From positions 87,530-151,529 of the forward strand of contig NZ_JABASU010000006.1 of the NCBI RefSeq assembly GCF_016107555.1: a stretch of DNA of 64,000 nt, read 5' to 3'. A program made the translations under genes and the position numbers. This document shows, one piece after another, positions 1 through 10,179 of this stretch (position 1 is the stretch's first letter; every line of letters begins with the position of its first letter). Source of the stretch: Psychrobacter celer. GTDB lineage: Bacteria; Pseudomonadota; Gammaproteobacteria; Pseudomonadales; Moraxellaceae. The notes beneath the pieces were generated by a model, which was given only the letters and a program-made list of their open reading frames with translations, was not told where the DNA came from and ran no database searches.

Positions 1-1
1 A

Positions 2-1831
2 CACCTGCGTAACATTGCAATTATTGCCCACGTTGACCACGGTAAAACCACTTTGGTTGATAAGTTATTACATCAGTCTGGTACTTTTGGCGACCGTGCA
101 AACATTGCTGAGCGTGCGATGGATTCAGGTGATATTGAGCAAGAACGTGGTATTACTATTTTGGCTAAAAACACAGCCATCCGCTGGACAGATCAGACTG
201 ATGGTACCGAATACCGTATCAACATTGTAGACACCCCAGGTCACGCCGATTTTGGCGGTGAAGTCGAGCGTGTTATGTCAATGGTTGACTGCGTCTTGTT
301 GGTAGTGGACGCGGTTGATGGCCCAATGCCACAAACTCGTTTTGTGACGCAAAAAGCATTTGAACAAGGTCTAAAGCCCATCGTGGTTATCAATAAAATC
401 GACCGTCCAGGCGCGCGTCCTGACTGGGTCATGGATCAAATCTTTGATCTATTTGATAATTTGGGCGCAACCGATGAGCAGCTTGATTTCCCAGTAGTAT
501 ATGCTTCAGCGCTAAACGGTATTGCAGGTTTAGATGCTGATGATTTGGCAGAAGACATGACGCCGCTATTTAAAACCATCGTTGATGTGGTACAGCCACC
601 TCAAGTAGATGCAGATGCGCCATTCCGTATGCAAATCTCAAGCCTTGATTACAACAGCTTTGTTGGTGTTATCGGGGTTGGTCGTATCCAGCGCGGTAAA
701 GTAAAGACCAACACACAGGTCACGATTATTGATAAAAACGGTAAAACACGTAACGGCCGTATTTTAAAAATCATGGGTTACCACGGTCTTGAGCGTATCG
801 ATGTAGAAGATGCGCAAGCAGGTGATATTGTTTGTATCACGGGTATCGATGCACTAAATATCTCAGACACCATCTGTGATCCAAACCATGTAGAAGCCCT
901 GCCAGCGTTGACAGTTGATGAGCCAACGGTATCTATGAACTTCCAAGTAAACAACTCACCGTTTGCTGGTCGTGATGGTAAGTTTGTGACGTCACGTAAT
1001 ATTCGTGAGCGTCTAGAGCGCGAACTGATTCATAACGTCGCCCTGCGCGTAGAAGATACAGAATCTCCTGATAAATTTAAAGTATCAGGTCGCGGTGAGC
1101 TACACCTTTCAGTATTGATCGAAAACATGCGCCGTGAAGGTTTTGAGCTTGGGGTATCAGGTCCTGAAGTTATCGTAAAAGAAGTCGATGGTAAGCTACA
1201 AGAACCGTATGAAAACGTCGTCTTCGATATCGAAGAAGAGCATCAAGGCCCTATCATGGAGCAAGTTGGTCTACGTAAAGGCGAGATGACCAATATGGAG
1301 CTTGATGGTAAAGGTCGTATGCGTATTGAGGCAACGATGCCTGCGCGCGGTTTGATTGGTTTCCGTTCTGAGTTTTTAACGCTAACCTCAGGCACGGGCA
1401 TCATGACATCGAGCTTTTCTCACTATGGTCCGCAAAAGATTGGTGATGTCGGTGGCCGCGCTAATGGTGTGTTGGTATCTATGGCCAATGGCGTATGTCT
1501 AGGTTTTGCACTATTTAACCTACAAAAACGTGGTAAGCTATTTGCTGAGCCACAGCTAGAAGTCTACGAAGGCATGATCGTCGGTCTAAACTCACGTAGT
1601 GATGATATGACCGTTAACCCAACGACGGCAAAACAGTTAACCAACGTTCGTGCTAGTGGTACTGATGAAGCGTTGACATTGACGCCAGCTGTGAAGTTCA
1701 CTCTTGAGCAAGCGCTTGAATTTATTCAAGATGATGAGTTGGTCGAGGTGACACCAAAAGCCATCCGTATCCGTAAGCGTTACTTGACGGAAAATGAGCG
1801 TAAGCGTCACAGCCGTAGCAAAAAAGCATAA
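2..1831 (+). CDS. typA: Ribosome-associated GTPase TypA/BipA (5' end outside window)
   Basis: Translational GTPase of the EF-G/LepA superfamily that binds ribosomes and supports growth under cold and other stress and late 50S assembly (family knowledge). The reading frame is open from base 2, so only a few N-terminal codons are missing. Visible G motifs are [12 protein letters not shown] (P-loop, at the very start of the window), ERGITI (switch I), DTPGHADF (G3) and NKID (G4). The domain II beta-barrel, the EF-G III/V-like domains ([17 protein letters not shown]) and the TypA-specific C-terminal domain follow, ending in a basic tail [11 protein letters not shown]. The length fits the family (about 610 residues). 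A good hairpin terminator follows about 75 bp downstream, so the gene ends its transcription unit. Confidence 0.97.
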   Translation, partial: HLRNIAIIAHVDHGKTTLVDKLLHQSGTFGDRANIAERAMDSGDIEQERGITILAKNTAIRWTDQTDGTEYRINIVDTPGHADFGGEVERVMSMVDCVLLVVDAVDGPMPQTRFVTQKAFEQGLKPIVVINKIDRPGARPDWVMDQIFDLFDNLGATDEQLDFPVVYASALNGIAGLDADDLAEDMTPLFKTIVDVVQPPQVDADAPFRMQISSLDYNSFVGVIGVGRIQRGKVKTNTQVTIIDKNGKTRNGRILKIMGYHGLERIDVEDAQAGDIVCITGIDALNISDTICDPNHVEALPALTVDEPTVSMNFQVNNSPFAGRDGKFVTSRNIRERLERELIHNVALRVEDTESPDKFKVSGRGELHLSVLIENMRREGFELGVSGPEVIVKEVDGKLQEPYENVVFDIEEEHQGPIMEQVGLRKGEMTNMELDGKGRMRIEATMPARGLIGFRSEFLTLTSGTGIMTSSFSHYGPQKIGDVGGRANGVLVSMANGVCLGFALFNLQKRGKLFAEPQLEVYEGMIVGLNSRSDDMTVNPTTAKQLTNVRASGTDEALTLTPAVKFTLEQALEFIQDDELVEVTPKAIRIRKRYLTENERKRHSRSKKA

Positions 1832-1903
1832 GATAAACCAGAGTTTAAACACTCAGTGCTAAAATATAGTACGAAAGTTTGTTTAAGCTAAAAGTTCAGT
1901 AAT

Positions 1904-1935
1904 AAAAACGGCTAACCCTAGGGTTAGCCGTTTTT
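1904..1935 (+). terminator. Rho-independent terminator of typA
   Basis: Perfect inverted repeat GCTAACCC / GGGTTAGC, extended by AAAAACG / CGTTTTT, followed by a T run. It lies just downstream of typA and upstream of a convergent gene, so it probably works in both directions. Confidence 0.85.
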
Positions 1936-2013
1936 TTGCATATGCGTTAGGACAAAGATAATAAGATTTAGAGCAAAGAATAAGGTAAGGAGTGTAGAGT
2001 AAAGCAGCAAAGA

Positions 2014-2454
2014 CTAAGGGGTTACGACCACATAATCATTGGTATTGATTAAGATCTCTGATGGCTGGTCTACAACGATACGTACGACGTTATCATTGAC
2101 GGCTTGCGATTTATAATAGTTGTCTTCGGCGACGGTACAGCCTAAGCAGCGACCCATGGCACTCCACGGCTCAACGAACAGCTTTTGCTGCGCTTGATCT
2201 GGGTTACCCCCGATGATAGAAAATGGCAAACTGACGATATAAGCGGCGGTGCCAGCAACTGCATTGACCAGTTGCAAAGGCTTGCCTACAACGGTATCCA
2301 CGACCATGGTCTCATAAGAGGGGCCAAAGTCGCTTTCATCAATCTCTATCGCTGCCAACGCAGGTTGCATGCTAGCCGCCATCAAACCTAAGCTTGCGAC
2401 TGCTGTAAAAAGTTTTTGCTTAACGGCGCGTTGGTTGTTGGCTCTAACAGTCAT
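2014..2454 (-). CDS. Small exported protein of unknown function
   Basis: 146 residues. I do not recognise a named family. The first 35 residues form a good Sec signal peptide: basic start (RANNQRAVKQK), hydrophobic core, and ALA-A cleavage site near residue 34. The mature part is acidic, with a hydrophobic stretch LVNAVAGTAAYIVSLPFSIIGG near its middle that could be membrane-associated, and two Cys close together (RCLGCTV). An AGGA-type ribosome binding site lies 8 bases before the ATG. It is convergent with typA and separated from mutM by 312 bp, so it appears to be transcribed alone. Probably periplasmic; no function is assigned. Confidence 0.75.
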   Translation of the reverse strand: MTVRANNQRAVKQKLFTAVASLGLMAASMQPALAAIEIDESDFGPSYETMVVDTVVGKPLQLVNAVAGTAAYIVSLPFSIIGGNPDQAQQKLFVEPWSAMGRCLGCTVAEDNYYKSQAVNDNVVRIVVDQPSEILINTNDYVVVTP

Positions 2455-2766
2455 AATGATATCCTAAAACTCATGATTAATATGGTTTGCTGGTGCTTTT
2501 AAAGCAACTAGGAAACCGCGTCTCTATAAAGTTATTGCAATAATAGACAGCTTGAATATTACAGATAGATGAATGATTTGCACAACTTATGTAAGTGCTA
2601 GCACTATTAAAGCAAGATGTGCGTCAATAAGCAACAAAAATGCGTACAATCGCGCGGCGGAAATATAAACGGCGATTGTATTATCGATAAATAGTAGAGC
2701 GTTATGAGTGGTTGTTTAAAGCCAATGAGATAACAGTCAGCTGAGCTGCTAACAGGTGAGCACCAC
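2455..2766. other. Intergenic region without a gene
   Basis: 312 bp between the exported protein and mutM. It is AT-rich, and a 12-bp palindrome AGTGCTAGCACT near 2593 could be a regulator site. It must hold the promoter of the leftward exported-protein gene; I cannot assign the boxes with confidence. Confidence 0.4.
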
Positions 2767-3702
2767 TTAAGGATTTAGAGGCTGACAGTTGGCACAATAG
2801 ACACTTGCGCGGCCATTAAGTTTGATGTTTTTGAGGGGTGTATCGCAGTGTGGACAAGCTTCTCCTTGTCTGCCATAAACATTGAGTGTTTGCTGAAAAT
2901 AACCCGTGGTGCCGCTTGCCACCGTAAAGTCGCGTAGAGTCGAGCCACCAAGCTCTATGGCTTTTAATAAAATATCTTTGATATGAGCGACCAAAACCAA
3001 TAGCTGCTCATAGGAGAGCTGATGGGCTGGGGTGGCGGGATGAATACCTGATAAATATAGGCTTTCTGTCGCATAGATATTGCCCACACCAACGACGACC
3101 TGCTGCTCCATAATCACTGATTTAATTGCGCGGGCAATCGGCTGTTTCTTTGATTTGGTGGTACTGGCAGCCGCTGTACCATTGCTGTCGTTAGGTGCAG
3201 TTGTCCGCTGAATCAAATGGTACAGATAGTCAGCGGTGAACGCCTCTGACAAAGGCTCAGGGCCTAAGTGATCAAGCAGCTTGGTGCGATAGTCTCGATA
3301 CCAGAGCACCGAGCCAAAGCGTCTAGGGTCATAGTAGTGCAGCTGGGTTTTGTTGTTGTCAGTATCGCGAAATGTGATCAGCAAATGATCGTGTTTGCGT
3401 TTTTCGGTCGTATGCTCGTGTTGTTGCAGGCTGCCTGACATACCCAAATGCACCAATAGCTTTTTTGGCTCCTTTATATGAGCGTGCTGAGAGCCATCAT
3501 CAGAAGTAGAGGGTAAGAAGTTTAGGATCAAGTATTTGGCGCGGCGCTCCACACTGACTAAGGTATGATGAATCAAACTTCCCAAATCATCTGGCACAGC
3601 CCAGCGCAGTTTTGGCTGAAACACTTGTATGTCAACGACTTGCTGACCATGTAAGGGGCTTAGGCTGGTCTTGGTGGTTTCTACTTCAGGCAATTCTGGC
3701 AT
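2767..3702 (-). CDS. mutM: Formamidopyrimidine-DNA glycosylase (Fpg/MutM)
   Basis: Bifunctional base-excision repair enzyme that removes 8-oxoguanine and formamidopyrimidines and then cleaves the abasic site. The N-terminus MPELPEVET is diagnostic: Pro2 is the Schiff-base nucleophile and Glu3 the acid, so this ATG is fixed even though its ribosome binding site is poor. The helix-two-turn-helix region (QQVVVGVGNIYATESLYLSGI) and the C-terminal zinc finger CPHC...CANC are intact. At 311 residues it is longer than the usual 270; the extra residues lie in two low-complexity insertions (SDDGSQHAHIKEPKK and NDSNGTAAASTTKSKKQ). It lies just upstream, in the direction of transcription, of the exported-protein gene. 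Confidence 0.97.
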   Translation of the reverse strand: MPELPEVETTKTSLSPLHGQQVVDIQVFQPKLRWAVPDDLGSLIHHTLVSVERRAKYLILNFLPSTSDDGSQHAHIKEPKKLLVHLGMSGSLQQHEHTTEKRKHDHLLITFRDTDNNKTQLHYYDPRRFGSVLWYRDYRTKLLDHLGPEPLSEAFTADYLYHLIQRTTAPNDSNGTAAASTTKSKKQPIARAIKSVIMEQQVVVGVGNIYATESLYLSGIHPATPAHQLSYEQLLVLVAHIKDILLKAIELGGSTLRDFTVASGTTGYFQQTLNVYGRQGEACPHCDTPLKNIKLNGRASVYCANCQPLNP

Positions 3703-3778
3703 GATGTTTTATGATAACTCTATGATTAAGGTAAGTTTGTAGGCTCAGGTCAAGGGACAGGCTATAAAAATACGCGCC

Positions 3779-6331
3779 TTATGCGACGGCACGTCTGGCA
3801 TGCAAGATACCGTGCTGCTGCTCGAGCTTGGCCAATAGTTTAGACAAGTGCGCCAGTCCTGATACTTCGATATGGAACTTCAAAAAAGCGATATTGTCGT
3901 CATTACTTAACGTCTCAACTTGGCGAATATTGACGTTTTCTTTGTCAATAATCTGTGTTAAATCGCGTAATAACCCTCGTCTGTCATAGGCCTCTATATG
4001 TATATCGACTGGTTGATAGCGGCCAGGTTGGACGCGCCAGCTGGCCTCTACCTCGCGCTCAGGATCACGCTCGATGAGACGCAGATATTCTGGACAGCCA
4101 CGATTGTGGACACTGACACCGCGTGACAAGGTGATATAGCCGGCGATGGGTTCGCCATGGATAGGGTGACAGCAACCCGCCAAGCTAATCTCGATATTAT
4201 CCAGTCCATCGATTCGTATCTTATAGGCATCGAGCTTGCTTGTGTCTTTGGTATCGATGCTGGGTACAAAATCCTCTGGCGGTCGCTCCGGCTCTAGCTG
4301 TAGCTGACGCGAGATATGACTGGTGAGCTGGTTTAAGCCGATGTCACCGGTGACCAACCCGACGATGATATCATCGGTATTATTGACATTAAAATGCTGG
4401 GTATAGTCATTGAGATCAATGCTGTTGGGATGTACGGACAAGCGCTCAAGCTCTTTGCTGAGCATTTGCCGCCCAATCTCGATGTTTTTGTCACGGTCTT
4501 GCTTGTTAAACCATTGGCGTAGTTTTGAGCGTGCACGGTTGGTATGGATATAACCAAGCGAGGCCACCAGCCAATCACGATTAGGCTCACGTGAGGCTTT
4601 GGTGATAATCTCTACTTGCTCGCCCGTTTTGAGCTGGTAGGTCAGCGGCACATAGCGCTGATTGACTCGCGCTGCCTGTGCGCGGTTGCCCACCTGCGTA
4701 TGGACATAATAGGCAAAATCAAGGACGGTCGCGCCTTTTGGCAGCTCGGTGATATCGCCATCACGACTAAAGATATAAATGCGCTCCAGCTCATCGAAAT
4801 CGACTAACTGTTCTTCTTCATCAAGCTCCAGCTCTTCTATTTCTTCGCCTGCTAAAACTGCCGAGCGCGGCTGGTTGCGGGTTTCGTTATTAATGGACAA
4901 AAGCTGCCGCAGCGAGCTGATTCTTTGATTGAGGTAATTGTCTTTTTTGTTTTTTAGGCCTTCTTTATAATTGACATGCGCGCACATGCCAAGCTCGGCC
5001 TCAAAGTGCATCTCATGCGTTCGAATTTGTACTTCCAGCGACTTGTTTTCGGCAATGACGGCAGTATGCAGCGAGCGATAGCCGTTGGACTTCGGGTTGG
5101 TGATATAGTCGTCAAACTGCTCAGGAATATAACGCCATAATCCATGCACGAGCCCAAGTACGTGATAGCAATCTGAGGGGCTGGTGACCAAAACCCTTAG
5201 CGCCCGAATATCATAAAGCTGATCAAACGATAAGCCTTTGAGCTTCATTTTTCGATAAATCGAGTAGATGTGTTTGACGCGTCCCGACACTTCTCCTTCG
5301 ATACCGGCGTCTGCCAGCGCCTCATTGAGCTTGTCTTGCACGCGCTGGATATAAGACTCGCGCTCACTGCGTTTTTCTGACAGCAGCTTAGCGATCTCTT
5401 TGTAGCGCTCAGGTGCCAGATAGCGAAAAGCCAAGTCTTCTAGCTCCCACTTTAATTGGGCGATACCCAATCGGTGCGCTAGTGGGGCATAGATGGTCAT
5501 GACTTCTCGCGCCACGCGATTTTGCCGCTCCTTACTAGAAAACGTCAGCTCACGCATGGCAAAGGTACGCTCGGCAAGCTTTATCAGTACAACACGGACA
5601 TCGTTGGTGACCGAGATAAGCATACTGTAGATGTTAGAGAGCTGGTCGCGCTGGTTGTTGACAAAGTGGTCTTCTAAACGCTTGTTGCTCTCGATGATCT
5701 CCGACAGCTTACCCATCGCTAGGGTATCTTTGACCAAGGTGGCGATGTCTGCTCCGAAGTTTTTTTCGATATCTGTCAGGCTAATGATAGACTTGCGCGC
5801 GCTACGATAGAGCATCGCTGCCACCAAGGCATCTTCGTCTTGATACAGGTACGTCAAAATATCGGTCATGCCAATACCTGTGACATAAGCGCCTGAGCGC
5901 TCGGACTCACTGGTATTCATATGGCTGCGAATAAACTCACAAGCCGCGCTGAGATTGGGCACCGCATCTTGGCCGATACGTTTGGCGACATTGTCCAGCC
6001 ACGTTGGGACGTCGATGTTGACTTGATCTAGATTAATCGCCTCCAGCTCTTTTTTGGTTAAAGTGTTGTTTTTGTCCAAAAGCGGATTGTTTGCATACTC
6101 ATTGGCAAGTTTTGGGTCATGTGTATGCAGCGCATGATCGGCGGAGCGATCAAAGGTGGTGTGCAGCTTATGAGTGGCCAGTTGGTATTTGATATCGAGA
6201 GGAATTTGGGCATAGCTATTGGCAGATTGGTGAGAGCGCTGGCTCGCAACCAGTTGCGCCGCTAGTGTGGCACTGTCAGCTTGAGTGGTTTGTCCATCCA
6301 CCAACGGCAATCCTTCACGAATTTTGACCAT
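3779..6331 (-). CDS. relA: GTP pyrophosphokinase RelA, (p)ppGpp synthetase I
   Basis: Ribosome-dependent (p)ppGpp synthetase of the stringent response. The order is an N-terminal HD-like domain in which the catalytic HD is lost (AAMLYRSARKS, as in RelA and unlike SpoT), a synthetase domain (IYSIYRKMKLKGLSFDQLYDIRALR; NPKSNGYRSLHT), TGS (GDITELPKGATVLDFAYYVHTQVG), a zinc-finger/RIS region with AGCCHPIHGEPI, and a C-terminal ACT domain. The 850-residue length is slightly above E. coli RelA (744). The EXDD motif that separates RelA from SpoT (RXKD) reads QFDD here, with Gln405 in the first position. SpoT is the alternative name, but the dead hydrolase domain argues strongly for RelA. Confidence 0.95.
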   Translation of the reverse strand: MVKIREGLPLVDGQTTQADSATLAAQLVASQRSHQSANSYAQIPLDIKYQLATHKLHTTFDRSADHALHTHDPKLANEYANNPLLDKNNTLTKKELEAINLDQVNIDVPTWLDNVAKRIGQDAVPNLSAACEFIRSHMNTSESERSGAYVTGIGMTDILTYLYQDEDALVAAMLYRSARKSIISLTDIEKNFGADIATLVKDTLAMGKLSEIIESNKRLEDHFVNNQRDQLSNIYSMLISVTNDVRVVLIKLAERTFAMRELTFSSKERQNRVAREVMTIYAPLAHRLGIAQLKWELEDLAFRYLAPERYKEIAKLLSEKRSERESYIQRVQDKLNEALADAGIEGEVSGRVKHIYSIYRKMKLKGLSFDQLYDIRALRVLVTSPSDCYHVLGLVHGLWRYIPEQFDDYITNPKSNGYRSLHTAVIAENKSLEVQIRTHEMHFEAELGMCAHVNYKEGLKNKKDNYLNQRISSLRQLLSINNETRNQPRSAVLAGEEIEELELDEEEQLVDFDELERIYIFSRDGDITELPKGATVLDFAYYVHTQVGNRAQAARVNQRYVPLTYQLKTGEQVEIITKASREPNRDWLVASLGYIHTNRARSKLRQWFNKQDRDKNIEIGRQMLSKELERLSVHPNSIDLNDYTQHFNVNNTDDIIVGLVTGDIGLNQLTSHISRQLQLEPERPPEDFVPSIDTKDTSKLDAYKIRIDGLDNIEISLAGCCHPIHGEPIAGYITLSRGVSVHNRGCPEYLRLIERDPEREVEASWRVQPGRYQPVDIHIEAYDRRGLLRDLTQIIDKENVNIRQVETLSNDDNIAFLKFHIEVSGLAHLSKLLAKLEQQHGILHARRAVA

Positions 6332-6685
6332 AGCCGACTCCTCTTAGCTATCTTGAATTGATTATAACTTCATCTACTCTGCACGCACTTTGGATGAGAT
6401 CACAAAGTGTCAGCTATAAACCAATACAACTGCTAAAAAATCCTTTTTTAGCAGCTATAAAATGCAAATAAAATATATAAAGCTATGAGTGCACGTCTTC
6501 GCCATGTGCTGATAGAGTAGACATAGGAAGATTGTTTATTATTATCTCATTTTGAGGCGACAAATCAAGCGAGGCTATGTAATGTCTGTTGTTGATAGGT
6601 TGAACTAGCGGGTTTGCCTCGCGACATTATCTATAGTTTTAATAAAGACAGCGTGTTCTTTTTTGATAAGGACACGCCGGTAATA
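6332..6685. other. Intergenic region upstream of relA
   Basis: 354 bp. It contains a perfect hairpin at 6430-6454 (CTGCTAAAAAA / TTTTTTAGCAG, 3-base loop) about 100 bp upstream of relA. A second hairpin at 6651-6677 (GCGTGTTC / GGACACGC) lies next to the rlmD stop. No ORF is supported. The promoter of leftward relA is expected here. Confidence 0.45.
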
Positions 6686-8227
6686 TCAAACCGCAACCTT
6701 CTCAAAACGGGCAATGGACTCTACATGACCGGTATGACAAAACATATCCATCACCCCAGCATGTGTCAGGCGATAGCCTTGCTCTAATAAAGCCTTGGTG
6801 TCGCGCGCGAGCGTCGCTGGGTTACAAGAGACATAAACGATGCGCTCAGCGTTGAACTTGGGCAGATACTGCATAATCTCCCACGCGCCAGAGCGTGGTG
6901 GGTCGATCAAGAGCGCATCAAATCCTTGGTTGGCCCACGGCTGATCTGAGCAATCATGCGTCAAATCCTGACTATAAAATTCTGTGTTGTTAAGGCCATT
7001 ACGGCGGGCGTTTTCTGCGGCGCGCGCGGTCATTGCGTCACTGCCTTCTACGCCGACCACCGAGCCTGTCTCTCCGACAAGCCGCGCTAAGGGCAGACTA
7101 AAATTGCCCAGTCCACTAAACAAATCCAGTACCCGTTCGCCTGCTTTTAAATCCAACAAGTCGCAAGCAAGCTTGGTCATTTGACGGTTGACGGATAAGT
7201 TCACTTGTGTAAAGTCAGTTGGAATAAATTCATACGTCAGGTCAAACTCGGGTAGCTGATAATACAAACGTCCAAACTGCTGACTCATATCATCATCAGC
7301 GCTCAAGGCGATACGCTGAATGCTATCAGCACCTTTGGGCTGTAGATACAACTGCCAGCTGCGTGCTGCAAAAAACGCCTTTAGTTTTTCTACATCAGCC
7401 TCTGACAAAGGCGCTAAATTGCGTACGATCAAAGCAACGGGCTGATTGCCGTCTGGTAGTCCATCTATTTGTTCACCCATCGCCAGCTCAAGCTGGGCAA
7501 TCTTGTCACGGCTCTCTAAAGTACTAATCAGCGCTTTTAGGTTTTCAATATCAAAACCGATACGCGGGTCTAGAATATGACACTCATTTAGCTCCGCCAA
7601 AAAGTTACTAGAGCGCTCTCGAAATCCGACCAACGCTGTTTCTTTTTTGGCGACATAGCGTACGCCCAAGCGCGCTTTGGTGCGATAGCCGAGGCGATCA
7701 CCGACCACAGGCGCCAGCCAAGTATCAGGCTCGGCATTGGCCTGATGGATGAGCATCTCTGCCAGTACAGACTGTTTAAAATTGATTTGGCCATCTGGCT
7801 GCCAATGCTGCAAGCTACAGCCGCCGCAGACGCCGAAATGCGGGCAGGGCGGAACCGCGCGCTCAGGATTTGGATTGGCCGTAATACTCACAGCGTCGCC
7901 TTCTTCAAAGCTGGCACGACTGTTGGTCAACTTCACTAAAGCGCTCTCACCTGGTAAGGCAAAGCTGACAAAGACTTTTTTGCCGTGCTTGTCTTCGATA
8001 TGGCCGTCATCTACGCCAAAGCCATTACCATATATCGCCACGCCGCGACCATCATGTGATAGACCATCAATCGAAAAAGGTAGCGGCTCGGCTTCTTTTA
8101 ACCGTCGACGTGTCTTTGAAGAGGGTTTGGATTTTTTTTTGTTGGGCGGAATGGTGATTGTTTGGCGAGCGCTCTCAGGCGTCGTCGCCTCGGGTGCCGT
8201 AGAAGTCTTTGAATCGGTGGGCTGCAT
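6686..8227 (-). CDS. rlmD: 23S rRNA (uracil(1939)-C(5))-methyltransferase RlmD
   Basis: SAM-dependent methyltransferase that makes m5U1939 in 23S rRNA (RumA family). Residues 50-115 form a TRAM RNA-binding domain ([13 protein letters not shown]...[19 protein letters not shown]). The 4Fe-4S ligands are [10 protein letters not shown] plus an upstream or downstream Cys. The methyltransferase core shows [14 protein letters not shown] (SAM loop), a DPPRSGA motif, and the catalytic Cys in [11 protein letters not shown]. The N-terminal ~45 residues are Ser/Thr/Lys-rich and probably disordered. The ATG has an AAGG ribosome binding site. Length 513 compared with 433 in E. coli; the excess is mostly in the N-terminal extension. 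Confidence 0.95.
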   Translation of the reverse strand: MQPTDSKTSTAPEATTPESARQTITIPPNKKKSKPSSKTRRRLKEAEPLPFSIDGLSHDGRGVAIYGNGFGVDDGHIEDKHGKKVFVSFALPGESALVKLTNSRASFEEGDAVSITANPNPERAVPPCPHFGVCGGCSLQHWQPDGQINFKQSVLAEMLIHQANAEPDTWLAPVVGDRLGYRTKARLGVRYVAKKETALVGFRERSSNFLAELNECHILDPRIGFDIENLKALISTLESRDKIAQLELAMGEQIDGLPDGNQPVALIVRNLAPLSEADVEKLKAFFAARSWQLYLQPKGADSIQRIALSADDDMSQQFGRLYYQLPEFDLTYEFIPTDFTQVNLSVNRQMTKLACDLLDLKAGERVLDLFSGLGNFSLPLARLVGETGSVVGVEGSDAMTARAAENARRNGLNNTEFYSQDLTHDCSDQPWANQGFDALLIDPPRSGAWEIMQYLPKFNAERIVYVSCNPATLARDTKALLEQGYRLTHAGVMDMFCHTGHVESIARFEKVAV

Positions 8228-8340
8228 AAACCTGCCTTAATAATAAATGATAAATAACGAAAAATAAGATAAGGGTGAGTGCTACTGTGTATAGCTTTGC
8301 TCATAGCACTGCGGTAATATCGGATGGTCAATCACAGGGT

Positions 8341-9165
8341 TTAAGCGTCGGGTGCCGACGACCAATCAGCGATAAACTCATGATGACGTGGGCGACCATC
8401 TGCTTGGGTATATTGTCTTAAATAAGTCAGGCTCTGCTGCTGCCATATATCAAAATCCTGCAAAGACAGCTGTCCAGTTAGTCGTAGCCAGCGCAAATAA
8501 ATCAGCCACGTATTCATGACATCAGATTCGCAGTATATCGACAGTGTCTGCCAATCTGCCTCATTAACCAGATCGCCCACCATGCTACCATCGACACTGG
8601 TCTTGCCAGGCAGACCGTAGAGGCTTGCGACCACATCCATGGCTTCGCGGCGACTGGCACCATACTGGCTAAATCTATCCATCAAGTCTAGATGGCGAGT
8701 ATGAAAGCGATTGACATAATTATCAAAACGCATGTTTTTGATACGCTCGCCTTCTTCAAATAGCCACGGCGCTGCCAAGTCATACTGCATGGCGCGATAA
8801 ATAAGCACCGGAATATCAAAGCCAGAGCCGTTCCAGCTGATCAGTTGCGGCAGTTTTTCAAGATCATTAAATGCCCGAAAAAACTTAGCAAGAATATCTT
8901 TTTCGCTAAATTTGTCCGCCGTCAAAGAAAACAAAGAAAACTGACCGTCTTTGATATACAGCGCTGATATACAGACGATACGTTGCAGCGGCAGACGCAT
9001 AAAATCATGTCCTGCTTCTTGTGTGCGTATCGCTGTCAGTGCGCTGAGGGCATCGGCATCGTTAAGCTCAGCCAACTGTGGATAGATACGGCGCGCCGCA
9101 TCAGTATCGGCAACGGTCTCGATATCGAAGACCAGTATCGGGTCGGATGGTAAGGCTTGTGACAT
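8341..9165 (-). CDS. Predicted 3'-5' exonuclease related to the PolB proofreading domain
   Basis: 274 residues, RNase H-fold DEDD exonuclease. ExoI motif near the N-terminus: PILVFDIETVADTDAAR (D and E are metal ligands). ExoII region: LPQLISWNGSGFDIPVLIYRAM. The distal Asp of ExoIII lies in IYCESDVMNTWLIYLRW. This matches the family described as predicted 3'-5' exonuclease related to the exonuclease domain of PolB. It stands alone, with no polymerase domain. It lies 25 bp downstream of cysM in the same direction, so the two are probably cotranscribed. Substrate unknown. Confidence 0.85.
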   Translation of the reverse strand: MSQALPSDPILVFDIETVADTDAARRIYPQLAELNDADALSALTAIRTQEAGHDFMRLPLQRIVCISALYIKDGQFSLFSLTADKFSEKDILAKFFRAFNDLEKLPQLISWNGSGFDIPVLIYRAMQYDLAAPWLFEEGERIKNMRFDNYVNRFHTRHLDLMDRFSQYGASRREAMDVVASLYGLPGKTSVDGSMVGDLVNEADWQTLSIYCESDVMNTWLIYLRWLRLTGQLSLQDFDIWQQQSLTYLRQYTQADGRPRHHEFIADWSSAPDA

Positions 9166-9189
9166 AGGTAAACCTAATTAATTGTTTGC

Positions 9190-10179
9190 TTATTGTGCGG
9201 CGTTTTCTGTACCGTTAACGACATTGTCGTCATTAACCTTGTCGTCATCTACATTGTATAAACCAGTCGATAAATAACGATCACCGCGGTCGCAGACGAT
9301 AAAGGCGATGACGGCGTCTGGATTGGCTTTGGCGACTTGTAGCGCCGCCCATGCTGCTGCCCCAGATGACACCCCAGCGAAAATGCCTTCGGTTTTGGCC
9401 AGTTTGCGCATATAGACTTCGGCGATATGTTGATCGACATCCATCACCTCATCGACCAAATCAGCATCAAAGATACCCGGCATATACTCAGCAGGCCAGC
9501 GGCGGATGCCTGCAATAGAGGCATCTTCATCAGGCTGTAGACCAATCACCTTGATATCTGGGTTTTGCTCTTTTAGATAGCGAGACACCCCAGTGATCGT
9601 GCCTGTGGTCCCCATAGAGCTGATAAAGTGAGTGATTTTACCGTCTGTTTGTGTCCAAAGCTCAGGGCCTGTGGTGAGATAATGCGCTTGGCTATTGTCA
9701 GGGTTGTTGAACTGGTCCAGCACAATCCCTTTGCCATCGGCTTGCATCTGCAGAGCCAAGTCGCGCGCCGCTTCCATGCCTTCATCGACCTCGATGAGGG
9801 TGGCACCATAAGCCGTCATGGCGTCTTTGCGCTCTTGGGTTGAGTTGGTCGGCATGAGTAGCGTCATCGGATAGCCGCGCATGGCGGCAACCATGGCGAG
9901 CGCAATACCAGTATTGCCGCTGGTGGCCTCAATCAGCATATCACCTGGCTTGATATCACCGCGCAGCTCTGCTTGATAAATCATGTTAAATGCTGGGCGA
10001 TCTTTTACCGAGCCTGCTGGGTTATTGCCTTCTAGCTTGGCCAAGACCGCTGTGCCACCAGCAATCTGCTCTTGCTCAGGCAAGCGCTGCAATTTCACCA
10101 AGGGTGTCTGCCCGACGCAATCGGCAAGGGCGGTAACTTGAGAGATGAAGGTGGCGTTTGACGTGGCCGTAGCTGACAT
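9190..10179 (-). CDS. cysM: Cysteine synthase B (O-acetylserine sulfhydrylase B)
   Basis: PLP-dependent enzyme making L-cysteine from O-acetylserine and sulfide or thiosulfate. It has the PLP lysine in NPAGSVKDRPAF, the PLP phosphate-binding SGNTGIALA loop, and SSMGTTGTITGVSRYL. The CysM-type features (VKDRPA rather than the CysK form KDR.A, and the 329-residue length) favour CysM over CysK. An AAGGG ribosome binding site precedes the ATG. The C-terminus carries an acidic tail NVDDDKVNDDNVVNGTENAAQ that the E. coli enzyme lacks. It is the first gene of a likely two-gene unit with the downstream exonuclease. Confidence 0.94.
   Translation of the reverse strand: MSATATSNATFISQVTALADCVGQTPLVKLQRLPEQEQIAGGTAVLAKLEGNNPAGSVKDRPAFNMIYQAELRGDIKPGDMLIEATSGNTGIALAMVAAMRGYPMTLLMPTNSTQERKDAMTAYGATLIEVDEGMEAARDLALQMQADGKGIVLDQFNNPDNSQAHYLTTGPELWTQTDGKITHFISSMGTTGTITGVSRYLKEQNPDIKVIGLQPDEDASIAGIRRWPAEYMPGIFDADLVDEVMDVDQHIAEVYMRKLAKTEGIFAGVSSGAAAWAALQVAKANPDAVIAFIVCDRGDRYLSTGLYNVDDDKVNDDNVVNGTENAAQ

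Noticed and set aside
3779..6331. SpoT as identity of the stringent-response enzyme
   Set aside because: The hydrolase HD residues are missing and the synthetase motif is RelA-like (xFDD rather than RFKD).
7749..8240. 163-codon rightward frame antisense to rlmD
   Set aside because: It lies wholly within well-conserved rlmD, which has diagnostic motifs on the other strand; the frame is a shadow of its codon bias.
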